DNA from: Lachnospiraceae bacterium
GTDB taxonomy: Bacteria > Bacillota > Clostridia > Lachnospirales > Lachnospiraceae
DNA: 38,429 bases
NCBI GenBank assembly: GCA_004552595.1
Contig: SFNX01000021.1
Span: 1-38,429, forward strand
Direction: 5' to 3'
The number at the start of each line of letters is the position of its first letter. Within the stretch, counting starts at the first letter, position 1. The notes beneath the pieces are model-generated. The model made no database searches. It saw only the letters and a list, made by a program, of their open reading frames with translations, and was not told the origin of the DNA. Of this stretch, positions 1 to 6,929 are shown piece after piece. The position numbers were made by a program, and so were the translations under genes.

Positions 1-48
1 GTCAAAGATATAAAATTTGAAAATGGTGAGTTGAAGGAAGCTGCTTAA
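1..48 (+). CDS. 3' end of a truncated-at-edge gene
   Basis: One frame is open from the first base and ends at a TAA at 46-48, reading VKDIKFENGELKEAA. Composition looks like a normal hydrophilic C-terminus, and no other frame suggests a gene. The fifteen residues are too few to identify a family. The stop lies 13 bases before the 3' end of a convergent regulator fragment. Called only because the frame is open to the window edge. Confidence 0.4.
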   Translation, partial: VKDIKFENGELKEAA

Positions 49-61
49 AACTTATGCCGAT

Positions 62-367
62 TCAAACTTCAATCCACAACAATTGACAATTTCTCTTGAT
101 TCCGTAATGATTTTTCGGAAGCTGCGAATTTATGAACTTCAAATCCCCCAGCACGAACATCACTTTTAAGCCGTCGCCCGAATCCGCACTTGTGATTTTT
201 TCTGTATGAGGAGCAATAACAATGTCATTTTTCTTGATTGCGTAAAGTGAGCCGTTGTAGACAAAACCGCCTGTTCCCTCAAGGCAAATCAGATGAAGGC
301 ACCAGTCTTTTAAGTCAGGGCGGATAATTTGAGAAAAGTCTTCGGAAAAAATAAAGGGAACTTGCAC
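62..367 (-). pseudogene. AraC-type regulator, N-terminal sensor domain only
   Basis: The 101 residues resemble the cupin-like N-terminal ligand-sensing half of AraC/XylS regulators: a short beta-rich run (CLEGTGGFVYNGSLYAIKKN followed by DIVIAPH). The family normally continues for about 180 more residues with two HTH motifs, but this frame stops after LLWIEV and no AraC HTH lies downstream. It is divergent to the flavodoxin/aldo-keto reductase operon, the usual place for an AraC activator of such genes. I read it as a decayed remnant of that operon's regulator. A free-standing cupin-like protein is the alternative. Confidence 0.5.
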
Positions 368-475
368 AGAGAAATTATAGCATTATTTCGTAAATATTGA
401 AAACATCTTCCGAAAATAGTGAAACTTTTCGCCCGATTTGTGCTGTATATTTTAATCATCAACAGGAGAATGATT

Positions 476-985
476 ATGGCAAAGACCTTAGTTTTATTTT
501 ATTCAAGACCGGGAGCGAATTACGTTTCCGGGAACATCGTTAATCTTAAAAAAGGCAACTGCCTTGTTGTTGCAGAAAAAATCGCAGCTTTGACAGGAGC
601 TGATATGTTTCAGGTGGAGCCGCTTAAAGATTATTCTGCCGACTACACCCGCTGTACCGAAGAAGCACAGGAAGAACTCAGAGCGGGAGCCCGTCCTGCC
701 TACAAAGGCGACATTGATATTTCGCTTTATGACACCATCATCGTGGGCTATCCAATCTGGTGGGGAACATTTCCAATGCCGCTCTGGACATTCCTTGAAA
801 ACCACGATTTTTCGGGAAAGAAAATCGTTCCCTTCAGCACCCACGAAGGAAGCGGTTTAGGTTCAAGCGTTAGTGACTTAAAGAAAATCTGTGTCGGCGC
901 AACAGTTACAGCCGGAATTGCCATCAAGGGGAGCCGTGCAAACAACTGCGATACGGAAATCAAAAAGATTGTGGCGAACATTTAA
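476..985 (+). CDS. flavodoxin family protein (cytoplasmic)
   Basis: A 169-residue flavodoxin-like FMN protein, probably a low-potential electron carrier or small NAD(P)H-linked reductase. It begins with the phosphate-binding strand and loop (KTLVLFYSRPGANY) and carries the WWG motif (DTIIVGYPIWWGTFPMP, about residue 88) and the FSTHEGSGLG loop near residue 125, which shape the FMN pocket in this subfamily. The start at 476 is preferred over ATG 470 because the GGAG at 465-468 is correctly spaced only for 476. It is the first gene of a co-directional redox operon. Two further paralogues lie at 1919 and 6911. No signal peptide. Confidence 0.88.
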   Translation: MAKTLVLFYSRPGANYVSGNIVNLKKGNCLVVAEKIAALTGADMFQVEPLKDYSADYTRCTEEAQEELRAGARPAYKGDIDISLYDTIIVGYPIWWGTFPMPLWTFLENHDFSGKKIVPFSTHEGSGLGSSVSDLKKICVGATVTAGIAIKGSRANNCDTEIKKIVANI

Positions 986-1000
986 TTCCTGGAGGTATTT

Positions 1001-1888
1001 ATGAATTATGTGAAACTTAGCAATGGTGTTGAGATTCCGCAGATAGGTTACGGCGTGTATCAGGTGACAAAAGACGAGTGCGAACGCTGCGTGCTTGACG
1101 CGCTTTCGACGGGCTACAGGCACATCGACACGGCGCAGAGTTACTTCAACGAAGAAGAAGTCGGAAGCGCAATCAAAAAGTCGGGAATCGACCGCAAGGA
1201 AATCTTTTTGACCACAAAAGTCTGGGTGGAACATTACGGCTACGAGGAATGCAAGGCGAGCGTGGAAACTTCGCTACAGAAACTCGGAACAGACTACATC
1301 GACCTCATGCTCCTGCACCAGCCGTTCGCCGACTACTACGGCGCATGGCGGGCGTTGGAGGAACTCTACGAGTCGGGAAAGCTCCGCGCTATCGGCGTGT
1401 CGAATTTCTACCCTGATCGCCTTGTTGACTTGGCGAGTTTCGCCCGAATTCGCCCTATGGTGAACCAGATTGAAACGCACCCGCTTTTCCAGCGCGGCGA
1501 CGACCACACATGGATGAAAAAATACGGTGTGGTGCACGAAGCTTGGGCACCGTTCGGCGAGGGACGCGGCGGTCTGTTTGAAAATCCCGTCCTCACCGAA
1601 ATCGGCGAGAAGTATTCAAAGACGAGCGCACAGGTCATGCTCCGCTGGAACATACAGCGCGGCGTGATTGTGCTTCCAAAGTCCACGCACAAGGAGCGCA
1701 TGGAGCAGAACCTCGCCGTTTTCGACTTTACGCTTTCCGACGACGATATGACAAAAATCGCCGCGCTCGACACGGGAAAATCCAGCTTCTTTTCCCACTA
1801 CGACCCGAACATGGTGGAATGGTTTGTCCGCATGGTTGAGGAGAGAAAAACGAAGCACGATTCTTCAAAAGAGAAGAAGAACTGGTAA
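1001..1888 (+). CDS. aldo/keto reductase
   Basis: A 295-residue NAD(P)H-dependent reductase of the 2,5-diketo-D-gluconate reductase-like AKR group, reducing aldehydes or ketones in the cytoplasm. The catalytic tetrad is visible: Asp and Tyr in GYRHIDTAQSYFNEEEVG, Lys in TTKVW and His in LLHQP. Cofactor contacts are GVSNF and, near residue 225, the VLPKSTHKERMEQN segment. A good ribosome site (GGAGG) precedes the ATG. It starts 15 bases after the flavodoxin stop, so they are probably cotranscribed. Codon use is markedly GC-richer than in most of the window, suggesting transfer of the whole operon. Confidence 0.93.
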   Translation: MNYVKLSNGVEIPQIGYGVYQVTKDECERCVLDALSTGYRHIDTAQSYFNEEEVGSAIKKSGIDRKEIFLTTKVWVEHYGYEECKASVETSLQKLGTDYIDLMLLHQPFADYYGAWRALEELYESGKLRAIGVSNFYPDRLVDLASFARIRPMVNQIETHPLFQRGDDHTWMKKYGVVHEAWAPFGEGRGGLFENPVLTEIGEKYSKTSAQVMLRWNIQRGVIVLPKSTHKERMEQNLAVFDFTLSDDDMTKIAALDTGKSSFFSHYDPNMVEWFVRMVEERKTKHDSSKEKKNW

Positions 1889-1918
1889 CAATAGATTGGA
1901 AATTTGAAGGAGAACATT

Positions 1919-2503
1919 ATGAAAATCAAATCACTTATCGCACTTGCCTTGGTCGGGATTCTGTCGGTCTCAATGGCATCGGCTAAGTCCCTCGTGGTCT
2001 ACTATTCAAGAGCGGACGAAAACTATTCTGTCGGAACGATTACCGAGGGAAACACCGCAGTCATCGCAAAGATGATTGCAAAGGCGACGGGTGCTGACAC
2101 CTATGAAATCAAAACCGTAAAGCCCTATCCAAAAAACTACAAGGAATGTACCGATGTTGCAAAAAAGGAGCAACGGGATAATGCCCGCCCTGCAATTCAA
2201 GGCGGCTCTCCAGACCTTTCATCCTACGACACAATTTTTCTGGGATATCCAATCTGGTGGGGCGACCTTCCAATGTGCGTGTACACCTGGCTTGAGACGA
2301 ACGATTTGAGCGGAAAGCGCGTCATTCCGTTCTGCACGCACGAGGGGAGCGGCACGGCGGGAACTTCTTCGTCACTCAAGGCGAAACTCAAAGGCGCGAC
2401 CGTAGAGCAGAACGCGCTCGCCGTGCGCGGTTCGGTCGCTCAGAACAAGCGGAGCGAGGCGCAGAAAAATGTCGACGCTTGGCTGAAGAAAATCGGGTTT
2501 TGA
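1919..2503 (+). CDS. flavodoxin with N-terminal signal peptide
   Basis: A 194-residue flavodoxin paralogue with an apparent Sec signal peptide: MKIK, a hydrophobic stretch SLIALALVGILSVSMASA and a predicted cleavage before KSLVVYYSR. The mature part keeps the first phosphate loop, GYPIWWGDLPM and the FCTHEGSG loop. Start 1919 is chosen because AAGGAG at 1907-1912 is well spaced; the longer MKENI start would lie on top of that site. An exported flavodoxin would act in the periplasm or at the outer face of the inner membrane. It is cotranscribed with the reductase upstream and the SnoaL-like gene downstream. Confidence 0.87.
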   Translation: MKIKSLIALALVGILSVSMASAKSLVVYYSRADENYSVGTITEGNTAVIAKMIAKATGADTYEIKTVKPYPKNYKECTDVAKKEQRDNARPAIQGGSPDLSSYDTIFLGYPIWWGDLPMCVYTWLETNDLSGKRVIPFCTHEGSGTAGTSSSLKAKLKGATVEQNALAVRGSVAQNKRSEAQKNVDAWLKKIGF

Positions 2504-2515
2504 AGGTCTGAGCCG

Positions 2516-2887
2516 ATGACTGACGAGGTGGCACAACTGCAAGACCTCTACCGCGAGATGTGGAAAAACCTCATTGCAAAGGATGTTGACGGCATGGGGC
2601 GAATTCACGGCGAGGATTTTATTCTCGTCCACATGACGGGAAGCCGAATGAACCGCGTGGAATTCATCACCGCTGTGTTGGACGGAACGCTCAACTACTA
2701 CACCGCCGAACACGACGACATATCCGTAAAAATTAGCGGAAACAAGGCAACTCTCACAGGAAAGTCGCGCGTGAACGCGGCGGTCTACGGCGGCGGGCGG
2801 CATTTGTGGAACTTGCGACAGGACATGACGCTCGAAAAACGTGGCGGTGTGTGGGTGTTCACGCACTCAAAGGCAAGCACATATTAA
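2516..2887 (+). CDS. SnoaL/NTF2-like protein (DUF4440 type)
   Basis: A 123-residue small cone-fold protein. The pattern is typical of the NTF2-like superfamily: an N-terminal amphipathic helix (EVAQLQDLYREMWKNLIAKD), then DVDGMGRIHGEDFILVHMTG, and later strands ending in LEKRGGVWVFTHSKAS. Members are enzymes (isomerases, hydrolases) or binding proteins, and the sequence does not show which. It begins 12 bases after the exported flavodoxin and its 3' end lies 16 bases before the acetyltransferase, so it belongs to the same operon. GC-rich codon use matches its neighbours. Confidence 0.75.
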   Translation: MTDEVAQLQDLYREMWKNLIAKDVDGMGRIHGEDFILVHMTGSRMNRVEFITAVLDGTLNYYTAEHDDISVKISGNKATLTGKSRVNAAVYGGGRHLWNLRQDMTLEKRGGVWVFTHSKASTY

Positions 2888-2903
2888 AACACAAGGAGAT
2901 TTT

Positions 2904-3503
2904 ATGGAAGAAAACGAAAAATCATACCCCAAAGGCTACGTCTACGACCTGATGGACGCAGGCGGGCCGACTGACTGTACCGAGCCGTATTTTAAGGAAG
3001 CGAGTGCGGAGATGATTCGCGCGCGGACGCTCTGCGCAAAGGCGAACGCCGTCCTTCCCGAAAATCCCGACTATGTGAAATACCTTGAGGAACTTTTCGG
3101 GCGGTCGCTCGACGGAATCCGTATTCTCACACCGTTTATCTGCGACTTCGGAAACCGAGTCACGTTCGGCAAGAACGTGTTCATCAACCATTCGGCGATT
3201 TTGAGCGCGTCGGGCGGAATCGAGTTTGAGGACGGCGTTTCGCTCGCTCCCGGCTGTCGAATCGCGACGATTAACCACGACTTCAATGAGCGGCACAGAA
3301 TCTACACCTACGGCAAGGTTACGATTAAAAAGAACGCATGGCTCGGAATGGGGGTTACGGTCTGTCCCGGTGTTACAATCGGTGCGTATGCGGTGGTGGC
3401 GGCTGGTGCGGTCGTGACGCACGACGTTCCCGATTACGCGGTGGTCGGCGGAGTGCCGGCGAAAGTCATTAAGATGCAGAATCCCGATGAGCAGAAGGAG
3501 TAG
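2904..3503 (+). CDS. hexapeptide-repeat acetyltransferase (maltose/galactoside O-acetyltransferase type)
   Basis: A 199-residue left-handed beta-helix acetyltransferase that would transfer acetyl from acetyl-CoA to a sugar or similar hydroxyl. The N-terminal helical cap is followed by hexapeptide turns (NRVTFGKNVFINHSAILSA, GVTVCPGVTIGAYAVVAAGA) and the catalytic histidine in ATINHDF. The end motif VVGGVPAKVIK is typical of LacA/Maa/NodL. Start 2904 follows a good AAGGAG; a longer frame begins inside the preceding gene and is less likely. Last intact gene of the GC-rich redox operon. Confidence 0.9.
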   Translation: MEENEKSYPKGYVYDLMDAGGPTDCTEPYFKEASAEMIRARTLCAKANAVLPENPDYVKYLEELFGRSLDGIRILTPFICDFGNRVTFGKNVFINHSAILSASGGIEFEDGVSLAPGCRIATINHDFNERHRIYTYGKVTIKKNAWLGMGVTVCPGVTIGAYAVVAAGAVVTHDVPDYAVVGGVPAKVIKMQNPDEQKE

Positions 3504-3512
3504 GAGAAAAGC

Positions 3513-3614
3513 ATGACCAAAGAAGAATTCCAAAAGACGCTGATGTTCCCAATCGGTGAGCCGAACAACGCATTCGCTCAATATTTTGTGGCACAGGAAT
3601 CCCGTAAAAGGTGA
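3513..3614 (+). pseudogene. cupin family protein, 5' fragment
   Basis: A 33-codon fragment starting 9 bases after the acetyltransferase stop. MTKEEFQKTLMFPIGEPNNA then AFAQYF resembles the N-terminus of small cupins found in flavodoxin/AKR operons. After about 3585 the sequence becomes AT-rich, unrelated and in a new frame. This marks the breakpoint where the GC-rich operon was cut. Family identity is a pattern judgement from few residues. Confidence 0.5.
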
Positions 3615-3858
3615 CGGATTTGAAATCAATGGAGTCACTAATCATTATCCAGATTTTATAATCAAAACTGTAAGCGGTAAAATTGTAATCTTGGAAACAA
3701 AAGGGGACCATTTAATTGCCACAAAGAAAATAAAACTTGGTAACACTTGGGCTCAAAATGCAGGTAAGCAGTTCAAATATTTTCTTGTATATGATAAATT
3801 GCAAGTAGAAGGAACGAAAACAAAAGAACAATTCTTAGCCTTAATGAAAGAATTGTAG
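3583..3858 (+). pseudogene. type III restriction endonuclease (Res) C-terminal fragment
   Basis: About 90 codons beginning ILWHRNPVKGDG with no start codon of its own. It contains a PD-(D/E)XK nuclease core: PDFIIKT, then VILETKGDHL, with the catalytic D, E and K spaced as in Res subunits of type III systems, followed by a C-terminal helix NAGKQFKYFLVYDKLQ. Full Res proteins exceed 900 residues and no helicase part is present, so this is a relic. It is joined to the cupin fragment at about 3585 and is followed by an attC site. Confidence 0.6.
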
Positions 3859-3921
3859 TGAAGGTTGCTTGTACGCGGCAGTCGGTGCTGTCGCTAAAAG
3901 AAATATTTTTGTAGTAACAAG

Positions 3922-3987
3922 GCATAACATGCTTTTCAAAGCCGACACAGGCTCAAGGCCTGTGCGGTTTAAAAGTCTAGTTATGGC
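3922..3987 (+). other. integron attC recombination site (first)
   Basis: Outer boxes GCATAAC (3922-3928) and GTTATGG (3980-3986) pair 6 of 7. Inside, the left arm CTTTT-C-AAA-G-CCG-A-CACAGGC pairs with GCCTGTG-CGG-TTT-AAAAG, leaving three single extrahelical bases (C, G, A), an unpaired central spacer on each side and a five-base terminal loop. This asymmetric, bulged hairpin with R and L boxes is the defining structure of attC sites folded as single strands by integron integrases. The crossover would be G^TT at 3980. No integrase gene is in the window. Confidence 0.8.
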
Positions 3988-4041
3988 AACAGGCACACTG
4001 GTCTGCTTTTTTTATAAATACTAAATTTCAGAGGTAGTATT

Positions 4042-4491
4042 TTGAAAACAGTAAAAAAAACAAGCATATTTCCAGCAAATAAAAATGAAATATTTAAAAG
4101 ACTCCTGGAACTAAAAACACTTCAATACATTGCTTATCCTTATGCAACTTTTACTCCTGTGGATGGAACTAATGATATGTCTTGGGTAGTTGGAAACACA
4201 TCAAGTTTTAAATTTCGTCTGTTCGGCTTCATTCCTTTTGGAACTCATAAAATTCATGTTATCAGATTTGGACTAGAGGACGGAATATTTACTCATGAAG
4301 GAAATGAACATGTTCCAACCTGGAATCACGAAATCATTCTTGAAGAATTGCCCGAAAATAAATGTCGATATACAGATAAAGTTGATATAGAAGCAGGCTG
4401 GAAAACAATATTTATATGGCTATGGGCAAATTGTTTCTATGCTCACAGGCAAAGAAAATGGATAAAAATGTTGAGTAAAAATGATAGTTAA
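4042..4491 (+). CDS. SRPBCC (START/polyketide-cyclase-like) protein on an integron cassette
   Basis: A 149-residue protein with the SRPBCC layout: first strand KTVKKTSIFPANKNEIFKRL, a long curved sheet (SFKFRLFGFIPFGTHKIHVI, NHEIILEELPENKCRYTDKV) and a C-terminal helix ending in HRQRKWIKML. Such proteins bind hydrophobic ligands; the ligand is unknown. The likely start is a TTG at 4042, five bases after GAGGTAG. It is the only gene between two attC sites and fills the cassette almost completely, as cassette genes do. Lower GC than the operon at 1-3.5 kb. Confidence 0.7.
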   Translation: MKTVKKTSIFPANKNEIFKRLLELKTLQYIAYPYATFTPVDGTNDMSWVVGNTSSFKFRLFGFIPFGTHKIHVIRFGLEDGIFTHEGNEHVPTWNHEIILEELPENKCRYTDKVDIEAGWKTIFIWLWANCFYAHRQRKWIKMLSKNDS

Positions 4492-4521
4492 GAAATCCTA
4501 TTCTGAATAAGCAATATAAAT

Positions 4522-4578
4522 GCCATAAGGTTCGTAGCCAACAGCAGGTCGCGCCCGCTGCGGTACAACCAGTTATAC
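4522..4578 (+). other. integron attC recombination site (second)
   Basis: The left arm GGTT-C-GTA-G-CC then CAGC pairs with GCTG, CGG, TAC, AACC on the right, with the extrahelical C and G at the same places as in the first attC. The left outer box is GCCATAA and the right box GTTATAC (crossover G^TT at 4572). GCCATAA pairs with GTTATGGC of the upstream attC, exactly what is expected if the 4042 gene is excised as a circle and rebuilds its own attC. This cross-match is strong internal support for a real cassette. Confidence 0.75.
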
Positions 4579-4591
4579 ATACGAGGTCCTC

Positions 4592-5188
4592 ATGTTCTGG
4601 AACAAAATAGCAGGTTTATACGATTTATTTGAAAACATTTATAACAAGAAGGTTTACACCGGCACAGGAAAGAAAGTCGCAGAATATATAAACTCTGAGG
4701 ACGATGTACTGGAATGTGCCTGCGGAACCGGCGCAATCAGCATTTACATTGCAGAAAAATGCAAAAGTCTTATCGCAACTGATTTTGCAGAAGGAATGCT
4801 CAAACAGGCTTCAAAAAAGTGCCGTCATTTCAAAAATGTAACTTTCCAGAAGGCTGATATCACTAAACTTGAGTTTGCCGATGCCTCTTTTGATAAAGTA
4901 GTTGCAGGAAACGTCATTCACCTTCTTCCCGAACCAGAAAAAGCTCTTGCAGAACTCAAACGCGTCACAATGCCGGGCGGAACAATCATTATCCCGACCT
5001 ACATCAACATGTCAAAAGGAAGCGGAACAGCTGCCGTAAAATTCATTGAACTCCTGGGCGCAAACTTCAAGCGTCAGTTCGATTTTGAATCTTACAAACA
5101 GTTCTTTACCAATATGGGATATTCTGATGTCACTTATGAAGTTGTTGACGGCAGAATGCCTTGTGCACTGGCTGTGATTAAGAATTAA
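4592..5188 (+). CDS. class I SAM-dependent methyltransferase
   Basis: A 198-residue UbiE/Methyltransf_11-like enzyme. Motif I is DDVLECACGTGAISIYIAEK (about residues 37-56), followed by the acidic strand LIATDFAEGML, then FQKADITKLEFADASFDKVV and VIHLLPEPEKALAELKRVT, the usual motifs II-III. The substrate is unknown. A ribosome site (GAGG) lies just inside the downstream edge of the second attC, so the gene sits where the next cassette would start. I see no attC after it, so it may not be a complete cassette. Confidence 0.88.
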   Translation: MFWNKIAGLYDLFENIYNKKVYTGTGKKVAEYINSEDDVLECACGTGAISIYIAEKCKSLIATDFAEGMLKQASKKCRHFKNVTFQKADITKLEFADASFDKVVAGNVIHLLPEPEKALAELKRVTMPGGTIIIPTYINMSKGSGTAAVKFIELLGANFKRQFDFESYKQFFTNMGYSDVTYEVVDGRMPCALAVIKN

Positions 5189-5229
5189 AATCTTAAATCC
5201 ATTGCAGGAAACTCTTTATACTTTTTCAG

Positions 5230-5258
5230 TTAAAATAAAACTAATCCTGTACTATAAT
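5230..5258 (+). promoter_or_regulatory. sigma70-type promoter, probably leaderless transcript
   Basis: TTAAAA, 17 bases, TATAAT. The -10 box ends seven bases before the ATG of the EamA gene at 5266 and there is no Shine-Dalgarno sequence, so transcription would start at or next to the start codon. Confidence 0.6.
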
Positions 5259-5265
5259 AGATTTT

Positions 5266-5679
5266 ATGTGGTTCGTTTTTGCAATTCTTTCTGCTGTATT
5301 TGCAGCCTTAACTTCGATTCTTGCAAAGGTGGGAATTGAAGGTGTTAATTCAAATCTTGCCACAGCCATCAGAACCCTTGTTGTAGTTTTAATGGCCTGG
5401 CTTATGGTCTTCATAACAAACGCTCAGGGAGGCCTTTCTTCAATCAGTAAAAAAAGCTGGCTTTTTCTGATTCTTTCAGGACTTGCAACAGGTGCTTCCT
5501 GGCTCTGCTATTACAAAGCCCTCCAGATGGGAGAAGCCTCAAAAGTTGTACCGATAGATAAGCTCAGCGTTGTTATCACACTGATTCTTGCCTTTGTATT
5601 TCTGCATGAACAGTTTACAATCAAATCAATTATCGGATGTATCTTAATTGGAGCCGGAACGCTGCTGATGGTACTGTAA
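5266..5679 (+). CDS. single-EamA-domain (half-size) DMT transporter
   Basis: A 137-residue integral membrane protein with about five hydrophobic helices and one EamA domain. The signature is at the C-terminal end: GEASKVVPIDKLSVVITLIL, then FVFLHEQFT and a last helix GCILIGAGTLLMVL. Typical DMT exporters have two such domains in about 300 residues; single-domain forms work as dimers. Substrate unknown. Apparently translated from a leaderless mRNA. A monocistronic gene convergent with the TetR gene downstream. Confidence 0.87.
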   Translation: MWFVFAILSAVFAALTSILAKVGIEGVNSNLATAIRTLVVVLMAWLMVFITNAQGGLSSISKKSWLFLILSGLATGASWLCYYKALQMGEASKVVPIDKLSVVITLILAFVFLHEQFTIKSIIGCILIGAGTLLMVL

Positions 5680-5726
5680 GTTTGTATTAAAAAATTAAAG
5701 TACAGACCACGCTTATAATAATACCT

Positions 5727-6290
5727 TTACTTATTTCTATACCCCTTCATCCCGTTTTCCAGCAGAGTCGTTGCAAGCTCAATCATTTCTTCCATTGGAA
5801 TCTTACGGCCGTCGGAAACCCACTGGCGATAAAGCAGAACTACGCAGTTATTAAAAGTCAAAAGAATGTTGCGCACACTCTGCTCTATTCCTTTCAGAGG
5901 ACGAGATTCCGCTGCCTGCATTGTTACCCGGTTCTGCATTCTTTCGCGGATATAGTCAAAACGGCTGTCGCAGGTCACACGCTTGAAAAAATCATCCTGA
6001 GCTTCCATGTATTCAAAAAAGGCCTGCACAAGTTTTCCGGTTTCCTTGAGTTGATCAATCCCCGAAACAATCGCGCTGTATTCGCTGGAATGCTTTGCCT
6101 GAATCTCCGCAAGCACATCATCCACGCAATTATAATGAAGATAAAAAGTATTGCGGTTGATTCTGGCTCCTTCAGTAATTGCCTTTACGGTAATTTTTTC
6201 ATAAGGCATCTCGCAAACCATCTGCTTAAAAACCGTCTGAATTGCTTCCTTCGTGCGGACAATGCGTGGGTCGAGTTTTTCTTCAGTCAT
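5727..6290 (-). CDS. TetR/AcrR family regulator
   Basis: A 187-residue regulator. The N-terminal HTH is clear: TKEAIQTVFKQMVCEMPYEK, ITVKAITEGARINRNTFYLH, then the YNCVDDVL helix (residues about 12-58). The C-terminal half is a divergent ligand/dimer domain. Start 6290 (MTEEKLDPRIVRT) is supported by GGAG eight bases upstream; a longer frame would extend into the BRO-N relic. The gene follows that relic by four bases, so its present promoter may lie inside or upstream of the relic. Target unknown. Confidence 0.87.
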   Translation of the reverse strand: MTEEKLDPRIVRTKEAIQTVFKQMVCEMPYEKITVKAITEGARINRNTFYLHYNCVDDVLAEIQAKHSSEYSAIVSGIDQLKETGKLVQAFFEYMEAQDDFFKRVTCDSRFDYIRERMQNRVTMQAAESRPLKGIEQSVRNILLTFNNCVVLLYRQWVSDGRKIPMEEMIELATTLLENGMKGYRNK

Positions 6291-6294
6291 AGTT

Positions 6295-6668
6295 TTACTC
6301 CGTTTTATCTTCTTTGTCTTCAATCTGCTGCTGCTCAAAATAATCTTTTGCATTCAGTGGAGATACAATTTTCTTGCCTGTTTCCAGTTCCAGTTTTTCG
6401 CGGGATTCTTTTGCGATATTTCCACCATTTTATACATCTTACCGTCAGCAGCAGGCATTTTCAGTTGACTACAATTTGTAGTCAACTGACTTCCTTCTGA
6501 TTTCAAACGTGTTTTTAATACACTCCAATACTTACGTGGATTAGGACTTTCGGTTAATACTGCAACAACATCCACCACCGAAAAATACCATTCTTCTTCC
6601 TCGGCATTCCATATTGTACGAACTTTCTGTTCTTCAAAAAGTCTGATTTGTGTTTTTTCTTCAGCCAT
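6295..6668 (-). pseudogene. BRO-N domain (phage antirepressor-like) gene with deletion/frameshift
   Basis: The first frame starts at 6668 after GGAGG and reads MAEEKTQIRLFEEQKVRTIW, then WYFSVVDVVAVLTESPNPRK and YWSVLKTRL, the N-terminus of BRO-N/Rha-like proteins common in Treponema and Bacteroidetes. About residue 85 it leaves the family pattern and ends after a short false tail. Another frame continues with ESREKLELETGKKIVSPLNA and stops at 6295, matching the usual C-terminus. The middle (roughly 150 residues in the family) is missing. So the gene has an internal deletion that joins the two ends out of frame. Confidence 0.75.
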
Positions 6669-6800
6669 TTTTCCTCCAGAAAACCTGTTTAATAGGCAAA
6701 TTTGCAACATCTGTCGTTTAAACAACATTATACCATAACTTGCCCTTACTAAAAAGACATGTGTCGCTTATAATTAAGATGTAAGCAGGAGGAAGTACAG

Positions 6801-6929
6801 ATGAAACTAAAATCAGTTTTTACAATCCTGATGGCAGCAGTCTGCCTTGCAGGTTCGCTTTCCGCACAAAACATAAATTCAAATTCAAAGGAGACAAAGA
6901 GGAGACAAAGATGGGAAAATCACTGGTAG
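6801..6929 (+). CDS. signal-peptide ORF, frame-separated from the following flavodoxin
   Basis: A 42-codon ORF after a strong AGGAGG. It reads MKLKSVFTILMAAVCLAGSL then SAQNINSNSKETK, a textbook Sec signal peptide plus linker, then runs out of frame into the flavodoxin start and stops at 6929. The frame break is exactly the second copy of an 11-bp tandem duplication at 6890-6911. Deleting one copy fuses the signal peptide in frame to the flavodoxin, reproducing the organisation of the exported paralogue at 1919. So this is a split 5' part of one gene, not an independent protein. Confidence 0.7.
   Translation: MKLKSVFTILMAAVCLAGSLSAQNINSNSKETKRRQRWENHW
6890..6911 (+). repeat. 11-bp tandem duplication (frame switch)
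   Basis: GGAGACAAAGA at 6890-6900 is repeated perfectly at 6901-6911. Eleven is not a multiple of three, so gain or loss of a unit switches the reading frame between the signal peptide and the flavodoxin. The second copy also provides the GGAG correctly spaced for the internal ATG at 6911. Confidence 0.85.

Noticed and set aside
503..844. Long antisense ORFs in the GC-rich operon (also 2372-2866 and 2922-3638)
   Set aside because: Typical shadows of GC-rich coding frames; the sense proteins have clear family motifs.
5189..5265. attC after the methyltransferase gene, closing a second cassette
   Set aside because: No matching GTATAAC box or bulged hairpin found; the interval holds a promoter instead.
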